Shown piece by piece: positions 12,309-22,322 of a stretch of DNA of 64,000 nt (the stretch's first letter is position 1; each line of letters begins with the position of its first letter). The stretch spans positions 2,154,820-2,218,819 of the forward strand of contig JAJEKV010000017.1 of assembly GCA_021234155.1 (NCBI GenBank). Direction: 5' to 3'. The stretch comes from Isoetes taiwanensis. Lineage: Eukaryota; Streptophyta; Lycopodiopsida; Isoetales; Isoetaceae. Under the pieces are notes generated by a model. It did not search any database, was not told the DNA's origin, and worked only from the letters and a program-made list of their open reading frames with translations. The translations under genes were made by a program, and so were the position numbers.

Positions 12309-13447
12309 ATTTTCAAATGCCGAAGTGACAAAATCGCCATAGCTGCTCTTAATCCACACCGACCTTGCTAAACTAGCCTCTGTTAAGAAATGTCAGTATC
12401 TTTGTTGCTGTTGCCGTTTACGAATTTAGTCCCTCAGAAATTTTGTTGTGGAACTACAATGGAAATGTAGCCATGGCTTCAAAGCTGCGCCCATGCATCG
12501 AAAAACATAGACGATTCCAAAAATCAATTTTACTCTGCATTTTTTTTTCCCAGAAAGTAGATATACGACGGCAAGAACGGCTTCATAGCCTAGCCAGCGG
12601 AAACTAGCAGTATGCAGCTCGAGCTCATAACATAGATCCTTCTGGCACACAAAGGAGTTGCTCGCCAGTTTTGGAGAAAAAGGATGTCAAAATCTTGAGA
12701 AGAGCACAAAATTGTATTCATATGCATCAGTCTACATCTCTGGAAGGGCGATGACACCTAGGAGGGGAGCCAATGTTTCAATTAAGGACAGGCCAAACTC
12801 AAAGCAAACTTGCGCAGACCAAGAAGCTAGCTGCAAACAGAACAGAAATTGATGCTATGGTGGCGGCGTTATGCAAGCAAGCATGTGAAGCCACTACATG
12901 CTACTACAAACGGGGTAAATGATCTCCACGTCTTCCCGGGAAATACAGCCGGAAAATTCATTCCAAAAAGTCACTAATTCCAAATTTTTTTTTTTGCTAG
13001 TAATCTTATATATAGGAAAGAAATTTTGTTTTTTTTTGCTAGTAATCTTATATATAGGAAAGATAAGTATTATAGGACGATTCTTTTAGAATATTACTGA
13101 TTGATGCTGTATTAAAAAATTGACGCCTCAGCATTTTTTGTGCGCAACACTTCTATTCAAAGTTTTATGACACGTATCAGATTAAGATAAGGTTTAGGCC
13201 TTCTGGTTTGTGAGGTGTGGCTATGGCGACAAGATTCCTACGCGGCGCCAAGACGCAACCATTGGGTCCGCCATGCCCAACTGCTCAGATTGAGAAACCC
13301 AAAACCCACAAAGAATTTTGCAAAAATTAAGCAGCAGGAAGGAATTCAATGATAATCCACAGAAAGATCTCACATGTTTAACCATCCCAAAAACTAATCG
13401 ATTTAAGAATTCAAGCACAGAAAGGAATAATCCAAAGACAAGGAATT
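12309..13447. other. Intergenic, no gene recognised
   Basis: No coding block was recognised. It contains a direct duplication at 12985-13063: a T-run followed by GCTAGTAATCTTATATATAG, repeated with a period of about 44 bases. Confidence 0.45.
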
Positions 13448-13551
13448 TTATTGAAAGCTTTGGTCATACAAATGTCCGACAAAAAAAAAGAGCAAAACTA
13501 GATTGTCGTTGAACATAAAAGAAGGCACGATAAGAATTTGAGGAAAAGAAG
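13448..13551 (-). pseudogene. Possible 3' remnant of the interrupted AWPM-19-like gene
   Basis: If the MULE at 13552-21913 and one target copy are removed, the minus-strand frame from 21924-22322 runs on into this segment and stays open to a stop at 13448. The residues here (ILIVPSFMF...LVLLFFFVG) are hydrophobic, as expected of the last membrane segment of that family, but they are too diverged to prove it. The assignment rests mainly on position. Confidence 0.3.
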
Positions 13552-13660
13552 GGAGCCAGATTCCTACTCCGAGAAGTGGTAAACCCGGCAGAATTCGTGG
13601 TAAGCTCGGGCCATGGATCCGTAGCCATCGCCTCATGCATCCGAGACCGTGATGGCCCAT
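13552..13660 (+). repeat. Left terminal inverted repeat of the MULE
   Basis: Pairs with 21805-21913 in reverse orientation. The outermost bases are GGAGC on both sides. The best-conserved part is 13560-13619. It contains GTGGTAAACCCGG and GTGGTAAGC, about 24 bases apart, the same core as the internal minisatellite. Confidence 0.85.
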
Positions 13661-14040
13661 TCATGTCCAAAGATGCACCAATGCATGCATCCGCGGAGCC
13701 CATCCTTGATTCGATGGATGGGGGCTAAGATAGATAGACCGCACAACTATACCGCCAACTGCACTCTGGCCCGATCTAATTCCCTTCCACTTTTAATTTT
13801 CACCGCTTCCAACATTGCATCTACGCACTAACCGCATACAACCGTATTCAACCCGCCTTTTTCCCACAATTCAGTAACCCAACACACTCCACTTCAACCA
13901 CCATTCAAATTGGCCTTTGCTCTGAGCCCTTGTTTTGCTTCGCTCAAGCCGTAATATGGACGGAGTGCAAGAACTCGGACCTCCCAAGAACTCTGCTATC
14001 CCAAGCTTGAAGGAGCGTCTTCGCCATGACTTGAAGGTCA

Positions 14041-16693
14041 ATGGAGGCAGATTCTGAAGCTGATAGGGTGGACCCTGATGTCGCCCAGGTGAGTTCTGGA
14101 ATCCTTAAACCTTACTCCAAAACCTTAGCATTTGAAGAAAATTTAATACTCATTCCTCCTTTGACATGACTGTGGCAGAGGCTTAGCTTGATCCGCATTC
14201 AGCAGCCCCCTCCTGGTTCATTTACAAGAGATGCTCTGGATTGGCAATTGGAGTTGCATCCAAGGCCAAATGCAATTGGAGCTGCTCCTGCTACTGAATT
14301 TTCCTTTGATGATGAGGAGCAATCTTTAATTCTGGTGTACACATGTTTCATCCCAACAACTAGGGTTGCAGACTTTATAAAAGGCGAGGAGAACCGTCCA
14401 GGGTCCCATACAAATTTTTACAAGCGTGATTCTCGGTACAGGAAACCAGGGCAGCTCAAGAGATTGGCAGATGAGAATTCCTACCTAAGCTTTGTCAAGT
14501 AAGTAATTTTCCTGCATGACCACGAAAAATGAATCTTGCCAATGTAAGTTACAACTTGCCTACAATTCAGCTAACCTTGGCTGTTATGTGACAGCTATTG
14601 GTGCACCTTTGGGCCATAAGATCAAGGGGACCATCCTCCTCCACTTGCAAACCAATCACGCAGGAGGAAAACCAAATTTAAACGGGGATGCTTGTGCCAC
14701 TTCCAAGCAAAGCAGTTGTACCTAAAGCATGAGTGCACCAAGTTAACTTTCTATGAGATGAACCATATTGATAGCAAGGAGCAGGTTTGCCATGGTAGTG
14801 GAGATTCAACATGCAAGAACACAAGGCTTAAGCTTGCACCTCGTTTGTCCAAGGAGAAGAAGGATTGGGCTAAGGATTTGATACAACAAAATCATTCAGC
14901 TCAACAGGTCATGAGCAAGCACGAAGAGCATTGGAGCTTACAAAAGCAAATTAATCCAGATAGACCAAGACATAGAGATGAATTTCTTGCCATGGATGAC
15001 CTTCACAACTTATCTCGCAAGGTTGCTAGATCCACTTGGATGTTGCATCGAGATGTTGCTTTAAGTGTCAGAATGTGGGTTTCTCTTCATCCTGAGAGCG
15101 TGTTTATGTATCAAGAGGGCAGGCCCTTTACTTTGGGTATAATGTCTCCATTCCAGCTGAAAACTCTTTTGGAGCATGGAAAAGGTGAGGCAATTGCCAT
15201 GGACTCCACTTTCAAAACCAATGACCATTGCTACAGTTTGTACACATGGTTGCTTTATGACAGCCATGGGAATGGAGTTCCAGTAGCTTGGGTTCTCACA
15301 TCTAGTCAAGAGGAAGAGGAGTCCGACCATGGCTTGTGGCCATGAACACATCCATAATAATGATCCCACTTGGTCCCCTTCTTGCTTCATTGTGGATGAT
15401 GCCCAGGCCGAGATCAATGCTTTGAGGGATGTTTGGCCCATGTCACGTATCCAATTGTGCTTGTGGCATGTGAGATGAAACAGGTTGAAGATGTTGGTGA
15501 AGCGGGTTAAAGATAAGAAGCGCAGGGCCCAAATGTTCAAGGAATTAGGAGACATCATGTATGGTATTCATGTTGATGGGGATGGTAGATATGGGCAAGA
15601 CTACATAGACTCATGTAAGGAAGAGGGATTAAGACGCTTGGAAGAGTTCAAGGAAAGGCACAAGGTCTACAAGAAAGTTGTGAAATACATGAGCAAGGTG
15701 TGGACAAAGAACATTACTTCCTGGATTGTTGCTACTCGGATGTATCCCCATGCAAACCAAGAGACAAATGCAAGCATAGAGTCATATCATGCCACTATGA
15801 AGAGGAGGCTTGGTCTCTCCAAGCATTCATTGAGAGGGCGCAGGATTGATTGGTTGCTTTACATGTTGACATGCATAATGGAGACGCATATATCCTTTGA
15901 TAGGTTCAAGAAAGACTATGATTTTAAGATCAACCGCAGACAGGAACAAGTTATCGAGGCAGCAATCATTGGAGCAAAAAAGATTCCTGATGCAGCAGTG
16001 AGGTGGCTAGACTACCAACAAGGAAGGGCTGAAGTTTGGAGCCAAAACATGGATGCTTGGGATGAGAATAGAGAGGCCCTTCCATACATGGTAGTTGTGG
16101 CAAATGAGAATTGGGCTTGCTGCGATTGCCCATGGGGTATGAAGGGTAACATGTGCAAGCATCAAATTAAAGTGATTCAAATGATGGGCAGCTATAGGGA
16201 TGAAGACATATTGAGAGTGTGTGGAACTCTTTACGGTTCCCAAGCTGGTGGTTTCGAAAACTTGAGATCTATTGCAGAGGATTATGAGGTGGATGAGTGT
16301 AGCGATGACGTCGTGCCTTCTACTTTGACCTCAACAAGCCTTATTGATGTGGAGTTGGAGCCCCATGTGGAGAAGTGCTTCGTTGACCCTACACGTAGAG
16401 ACATGTTGGAGAGTATAGATGCTAGCCTTCATAACATAAGGGATACATTAAGTAGCAACCCTCACATCATTCGTGAAGTTTATTTCCTTCTTCGAGAGCT
16501 CACCCAAAAGTTAGAGAATTTGAAGTCCTCTACTGTTCAAAGAGGTGTTGCACCTTGCATGCCAACAACAAAGGACTTCAATGGGAGCACCATAGCTAGG
16601 CCAATTCCTTTCATAGAATGCCATAAGAGGAAGAAGAAAGTGGTGGGGGATACCGTGTTTGCACGTGAATGTGCACGACACCTTGAAGAGTAA
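14041..16693 (+). pseudogene. MULE transposase (FAR1/MuDR-like, SWIM zinc finger), broken
   Basis: Transposase of the surrounding MULE: it would bind the terminal repeats and cut and join DNA with a D-D-E RNase H-like core in the nucleus. A first exon (14041-14088) splices at GTGAGT to 14179. The frame then runs to about 14502, with a probable second intron before about 14670. An N-terminal FAR1-like region (GCLCHFQAKQLYL) comes first. The MULE core shows AMDSTFKTN (first Asp), FIVDDAQAEI (second Asp), CLWHV and NASIESYHATMKRRL (Glu). A SWIM zinc finger, CDCPWGMKGNMCKH, lies at about 16100-16160, and a Lys-rich tail follows. A one-base frameshift at about 15333 and a TGA near 15475 interrupt the core between the first Asp and the Glu. 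The 402 codons from 15485 to the stop at 16693 are intact. Confidence 0.85.
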
Positions 16694-16845
16694 ATTTTTC
16701 TTAATGCTTGACTTGTGGATCTTCTATTTTATGAGATACCTTACTTGGAGTTTGCTTTAATCCTTCACTTGTGGATGTTCTACAATAAACTTCTGACTAT
16801 TATACTTGGATTTTGCTTAGTCCACTTAACCACTAAACTAGGCTG

Positions 16846-17225
16846 TCCAGGTTAACCACTGGAGATGTCCAGGTTAACCACTTTGGTTACACATTTTTAC
16901 CACTAGACTTAGATGTCTAAGCACTCCCTCAAATAAGAAGAAACCAAGTGTAAATTTGAAAAAAACAATACATTATGAGAAACCTTAGACCATTAGACTA
17001 TGAAAAAACAACGAGTCAATCTGAACCATAGGACTTCACCCGAACAACTCTCTGTATTCCTCTCGAGCTCGACTCACGGTTTCTAGTGTGAAGTCCTAGA
17101 CATGTAAGTCTAGTGGTAAACCTAGACATGTAAGTCTAGTGGTAAACCTAGACATGCAACTCTAGTGGTAAACCTGGACATCCATGTAAAGTGGTTAACC
17201 TAGACATGTAAGTCTAGTGGTCTAG
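16846..17225. repeat. 26-bp minisatellite blocks between the two MULE genes
   Basis: Units with the core GTCCAGGTTAACCACT lie on the plus strand at about 16846-16920. At 17085-17225 the same 26-bp unit is inverted (CTAGTGGTAAACCTAGACAT repeated about five times). They are the same family as the long array at 20515-21235. Confidence 0.85.
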
Positions 17226-17420
17226 TGTTTACAAGATATATTTACATGATGTTTAGAAAATATGTTTACTTTATGTTTACAAGATATGTTTACATGATGT
17301 GTAGAACTATATACTTTATTATCTTACTTATTATACTTACATGATGTGTAGAACTTAATATGTTTACATTATGTTTGGAATTTTATGTTTACATGATATG
17401 TTTGCACGATATGTTCAAAT
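17226..17420. repeat. AT-rich short repeats (TATGTTTACATGATGT)
   Basis: About eight imperfect copies of a 15-22 base motif around TATGTTTACATGATGT or its TACAAGATATG variant. They lie just beyond the 3' end of the protease gene, inside the MULE. Their function is unknown; they could act as a 3' processing or spacer region. Confidence 0.7.
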
Positions 17421-17587
17421 CTGAAGCCAAAAGGACATCAGCTTTTCATATAAAAGGCACCGAGCCGATACAAATACAAAAGGCACCCTGGCCTGATACA
17501 AAGGCCTGATACAAACTTTCTATCAAGAACATAAAACTGTATTTTCAGATAACTGTTTTTAGAGCAGAAATTTTCAGATTATTGTTC

Positions 17588-19934
17588 TCATTCAACCTGT
17601 GCTGGAGCTGGAGTCTTCCTTGGCGTTTGACCTGTCACTATAGCCTGATGCAGTTTACCTAGCATAAAGGAAAAGGACTTCCTGCAATTGGCCACTGCTG
17701 AAATGGTAAACCATTTTTTGGCTACCTGGAAAGGAAACGGAATGCAAGGTCAATTTGGACCCTGCATAAACAATTGTTAACAAAACAATATATGACTTTT
17801 TTACTTGCCTTCGGATAGGGTTCCTCGGCCTTCTTCAAAATGAAATCCTGGAGAAAATACTTGGCATACAATATAGTGTAGATGCCACAATCAGATCCAT
17901 TGTCTTGCTGGAGACATAGCACACGAAGAAGAGGACATCTGTACCAGGCAGGCAGATTGGCAGACCATGACTCGTGAACTTTCTTGAGAACACTAAAGCA
18001 AATCAAAAGAATTTCAGATTGTGATGACTAAACCAATACACAAATGGAATAACACAAATGACTGACTTGATGGCAGCATTTTTCAAGGTTGAATGGTAGC
18101 CACTAACACAGTCAAAGTGGAGCAACGAGGGTGTGTTCGTCCCAAGAGCTTTGCAGATCTCGACATCATGGCAGAATACATACAGACTCCAATGGCCACT
18201 ACCGTGTGCAAAAATCAGTGCTTGAGGGTAAAAGAAAACACACTAATGGGAAATAGAAATGGTCAACTTACCTTCGGCATACGGGCAGCCAATACCAAAA
18301 TATTTCTTCTATTAGATCTTCGTCTTCATTTGAATCCTGTCTCTTGTTCTTCTGCTTCAATGGAGCTGGTGGGAGTGGGAGCAGCTTCTCGAAGAGGTGA
18401 TCATGTTTGCAGAGATACAGACCCATCAAACTAGGATGTATCCAGCAATGATGCTTCCTCTGATCAATGGGAATTGCATGGGATAGAATCCTGTTTTGAA
18501 TGCATGAAAGCAAATAAATCTGAATGCATATGAAATCTGAAAGCATATGAAATCTGAATGCCTATAAATCTGAAATGCATGAAATAAATCTGACTTACAT
18601 TAAATATGCCCCAACAGATTCCTCGTTCACCCATGATTTAAACATCTTTTCGGGATCGTCCGTGCCTGTCCGCTCAAAGCACTCTGCCTGGGTCTGCTCT
18701 ATCATGAATTCACCTCTCTTGACAGAACCCCAAACCCATATTGGGCTCTTGACGTGAATGGGCCATTGGCAGTTGTATGAAAGCACAATTTTCTTCCCAG
18801 ATTTAGGCCTCCCAGTCCCAGCCATGGTAAACAGGTCCTCTATCTGCTGTAAGGTGTGGAAATCAAGCTTATAGTCTGGACCTAGGCTCAACATTGTTCT
18901 CATGGGGCAGGACCCTCTCATTGGTTTTGATGGTGTAATCATATCAGAATCTTCTATTACAGCATGGGGCATCAGAGGAGAAGGAAAAGGGGAATGCTGA
19001 TTCTCATGGCTAGTTGAAGGACCTGGACTTACCTGGCTGCCCGAGGGCTCTGCTGATGGTGGCTCCTCCGACACAACAGATCTGAGGATTTCTTCATTTA
19101 GATCTGCCATGACACGGTTAACTTGGGAATTCCACTCGGATTCTCTTGTCTGCTTGTCGTCGACAGCCAAGGGATTCCACTCTTGCTCTTCAACACCCTC
19201 CAAGCCATAAACAATTGCTATAGTCTTCGTATATCTGGCAATTCTAGCCTCCCTGTCTTTTTCCCACTCAGCATTCCTCCTGGCAACATACTCTTCAAAG
19301 ATATTTCTTGGGTCGCCTCCTTATCTCCTATCAACCCCTTCATTTCGCTTAACCCGTTTCCCAACCAATCTTCATTGCATGGTCTTGGCACCTTCTCAAA
19401 TATCTTCTCTGATTTCTCAAGTACCTGTACTCGGGGTCCATTCTGTAGGAAATATGATATCCCGAAAGGTCGCGGTTTGGCCTTCTCTTCTGCTTTGTTG
19501 TTGCCTGCCTTCGTCTACCGACTGGTGCTCCTTCCACAACAACTGCAAGGTTATGCACATTGCTCATATGTGCCTGCAACCTCAACCTTTTTTTGGGTGT
19601 CCCATACACACCGGGACTAGCAAAGACAATGCCTCTTTTTCTTGAGGGAGTAGTAGTATGCTTGCTTCATGTGATGCTCCTCTATTTCAGAGTCGTCATC
19701 ACTGAAAGCTGCTTCAACCTCAGGAGGTAAACGCTCCCCTGTGCCTTCTTCCCCTTCTTCTGCCTGTGCTTTCTTGGCAGATCCCTTCTTTGCCCCCTTG
19801 GCAGATCCCTTCTTTGCCCCCTTTTGAAAATCAACCGGATCCTTCCCCTTCTCGGCTGCTGCAGCTTTCCTCTCTTCATAGCTAGGTTGGTACTCACTAT
19901 CAGAGTCGGAAAGGCTCTCTGAATCTGATGGCAT
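17588..19934 (-). pseudogene. Ulp1-like cysteine protease (C48 family) of the MULE, frameshifted
   Basis: C48 enzymes cleave SUMO-type modifiers; transposon-borne versions have an unknown role. Reading from ATG at 19934 the product has an acidic, Ser-rich start (MPSDSESLSDSDSEYQPSYE), Lys/Ala-rich repeats, a basic region and a proline/serine-rich linker (about 18900-19100). The protease domain follows, with catalytic His in GHWSLYVF (about 18195), Asp in LLHFDC (about 18125) and Cys in QQDNGSDCGIYT (about 17900). All three triad positions and the oxyanion-type Gln are present. A canonical intron splits the domain between the Asp and Cys exons, and the C-terminus runs to TGA at 17588. Frame changes at about 19650, 19335 and 19310 show decay or sequence errors. 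It is convergent with the transposase gene. Confidence 0.8.
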
Positions 19935-20514
19935 TGCGCTTGAGCCCAAGATTCCACAAAAATAGGGCTTAGCTCTGTGGCAGCCCTGCCCTTCAATGCA
20001 AGCGGCCCAAGCTGGCGCCAGATGAATGGAGTTCGAGTTTCGGTTTGCCTCTCGGCCTTGATCAGGTGGGAGCGCGAGCTGATCGGAACTAACACTGAGC
20101 GCATTCACCCGGGAAAAAGAACTCGGCCATAGCCAAAACAGTCGAGCTCATGCTTCAGACAGGTTTACACGTGGCAAACAGCCATTTGCTCTTTTCAACC
20201 ATTAGATTTCATTTCAAATTTAAAAATATGCTCTGTTCGACCATTACATAGACGAGGTTTCTTATAACCCAGACACGCAGGCTGTGCTTGATATGGGACT
20301 CTTCAACTATGATTGATATGGGACTCTTCAACTATGATTGATGTACCATTTAATAGTATAACACGCAATGCAAGGGAATAATATCACATGATTGACGTTC
20401 CATGCAATCCACTATCCTTATCTAAGTTGCATGGCATTGTTCCACTGTCATTGGTGCAACATTTTCTACCATGCTTCCTAATTATTTACCACTACACTAA
20501 CTTGTAAAGGTTTA

Positions 20515-21235
20515 CCGCTAGACATGGTTGTCTAGGTTAACCATTGCAACCACATGTCCAAGTTTACCATCTCAAGTGCATGTCCAGGTTTACCACTACA
20601 CTAACTTGTCTAGGTTTACCATTACACTTGCATGTCCAGGTTTAACACTTCACATGCTTGTCCAGGCTAACCATTGCACTAGCATGTCCAAGTTTACCAT
20701 TGCACTTGCATGTCCAAGTTTACCATCTCAAGTGCATGTCCAGGTTTACCACTACACTAACTTGTCTAGGTTTACCACTAGACATGGTTGTCTAGGTTAA
20801 CCATTGCAACCACATGTCCAGGTTTACCATCTCAAGTGCATGTCGGGTTTACCAATCGGACATGGTTGTCTAGGTTAACCATTGCAACCACATGTCCAAG
20901 TTTACCATCTCAAGTGCATGTCCAGGTTTACCACTACACTAACTTGTCTAGGTTTACCACTAGACATGGTTGTCTAGGTTAACCATTGCAACCACATGTC
21001 CAGGTTTACCATCTCAACAGGTTTACCACTAGACATGGATGTCTAGGTTAACCATTGCAACCACATGTCCAAGTTTACCATCTCAAGTGCATGTCCAGGT
21101 TTACCACTACACTAACTTGTCTAGGTTTACCATGTAACTTGGAAGTCCAAGTCTACCACTACACTTAGTTGTCCAGGCTAACCATTGCACCTACTACCAT
21201 TGTCCAGGCTAACCATTACACTTGCATATGCTAGG
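20515..21235 (+). repeat. 26-bp minisatellite array with a 104-bp higher-order period
   Basis: About 28 tandem units of 26 bases, consensus CCAxTxxACxxxCATGTCCAGGTTTA. Four unit types (CCATTGCAACCACATG, CCATCTCAAGTGCATG, CCACTACACTAACTTG, CCACTAGACATGGTTG) recur in the same order, so there is a 104-base higher-order repeat over part of the array. Two units are shortened. The core GGTTTACCAC is also present in the MULE terminal repeat. Confidence 0.95.
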
Positions 21236-21804
21236 GTATTTGACATTAGGTTAGGGTGATTATGTGACAATAGTTACTGTTAAGGTTGGTTATCCAGTGA
21301 CTCACTGATTTTGCAAAAAAACTTGATAAGTTGGGTTTTCTTAGCAAAAGAAAGCAGCATGCTAAAAAATTGTTAGGTTGACATGTATATTCAAAATGCA
21401 CATTGGAGCAATGGAGCACATTACTAAAAAAAAAACTTTAAAAACAAGGGCAGAAAACAATATTTATTTCTTTCCACAAGAAATAGATGTCCACAAAATT
21501 TTTTTCCTGGACAAGCCGTGAACGAGCGGCGCGTCTTTCGTGAGCGAGGTGATCATCGATCAAGCCGTGAATGGAGGCGCCACGCAGCGGCCGATATCAT
21601 GCCGGGTGGTTCAAGCGACCGCCCGCTGCAGGTTGCAAGGGCCATTGCAGATTCGTTGGTACGGTGATGATTGAGGGATCATCATTCTCCATAGCAGCGA
21701 CGAGTCTATTCCTTAAGCGGGTGTGAGCAGTCCCTTTCCTTCGGTTCCAATCCATAGCATGGGCTTGAATGCATGCCTTGGATAGCGGATGGGCCATCCG
21801 GGAT
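21236..21804. other. Subterminal MULE DNA without a gene
   Basis: Lies between the minisatellite and the right terminal repeat. It contains two copies of a CAAGCCGTGAA motif (about 21512 and 21562) in GC-rich DNA. No gene was seen. Confidence 0.5.
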
Positions 21805-21913
21805 GGCCGATGGATGATGCATTGGCAGGCCGATGGTGATTCGATCCATGGCCAAGCTTACCACGAATTCTTGTCCGGGTTTACCACTTCCCGGAGTAGG
21901 AATACGGCGCTCC
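21805..21913 (-). repeat. Right terminal inverted repeat of the MULE
   Basis: The reverse complement matches 13552-13660. On the plus strand it carries TTGTCCGGGTTTACCACTT, one near-perfect unit of the internal 26-bp minisatellite, with another TTACCAC about 23 bases before it. Confidence 0.85.
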
Positions 21914-21923
21914 AAAAAAGAAG

Positions 21924-22322
21924 CATAGAAACCGTTTAGATCAAAGAAATTATACCGATTGGCAAAAGAAAGAATGTTAAGAAGCCATGCAATGAAAGCA
22001 GAGGCATAAGTCTCAGGGCTCCATTTCTTGAGGTGATGTAAACCGTAAGAACTGAAGCAACTCCAACGGTGCCAGTTATCAGAGAGAACATTACCAGAGT
22101 ATACGTAATCTGGCCTGCAAATCAAGGTTTTAAAACCCATTAATTTATGCACAAACTGCCCTGCAAGAAAAAAAAACAAAAAAAATTTCTTAGGCTCTTG
22201 CTTCCTGGTGCATCAAGGTACTCGTTTAAGGCCCAACGGCAAAGGCCCAGTAGTATCACATACGTCACAAAATTTAGAAGCAACAGCGGTGCAGCAAAAG
22301 CCTTCCCAAATTTGGCATCCAT
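21924..22322 (-). pseudogene. AWPM-19-like membrane protein gene, 5' part, interrupted by the MULE
   Basis: AWPM-19 family proteins are small plant plasma-membrane proteins with four membrane segments, linked to abscisic-acid and stress responses. From ATG at 22322 the frame gives MDAKFGKAFAAPLLLLNF, a membrane segment and CRWALNEYLD. After an acceptor at about 22116 comes MFSLITGTVGVASVLT, and then, one base out of frame at about 22042, HHLKKWSPETYASAFIAW and another membrane segment. This order fits the family. The reading stops at the right MULE end, where the 9-bp target duplication begins. Frameshift and insertion together make a functional product unlikely. Family assignment is from pattern memory only. 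Confidence 0.45.

Larger units (their letters stand above)
13552..21913. mobile_element. MULE (MuDR-like) DNA transposon carrying a Ulp1-type protease gene
   Basis: The ends form an inverted repeat. Left 13552-13660 matches the reverse complement of right 21805-21913, strongly over about 60 bases (TTCCTACTCC, AAGTGGTAAACCCGG and GAATTCGTGGTAAGC in both) and more weakly beyond. The flanks carry an imperfect 9-bp direct repeat, GAAAAGAAG at 13543-13551 and AAAAAGAAG at 21915-21923, the usual MULE target-site length. Inside are a plus-strand transposase gene, a convergent minus-strand C48 protease gene and several blocks of a 26-bp minisatellite. MULEs that carry Ulp1-like genes are known from flowering plants (Kaonashi and related types), and this one has the same layout. 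Both genes are damaged, so this copy is not autonomous. Confidence 0.85.

Noticed and set aside
20528..20982. Open frames with repeated SRLTIATTCP/QVHVQVYHYT-like peptides, resembling a repeat protein.
   Set aside because: They are translations of the 26-bp minisatellite. The period is not a multiple of three, so the frame pattern results only from the 104-bp order and small indels. No start context or neighbouring exons.
20515..21235. Regularly spaced repeats considered as a CRISPR array.
   Set aside because: Units are contiguous, all parts are similar with no unique spacers, and the context is a plant transposon.
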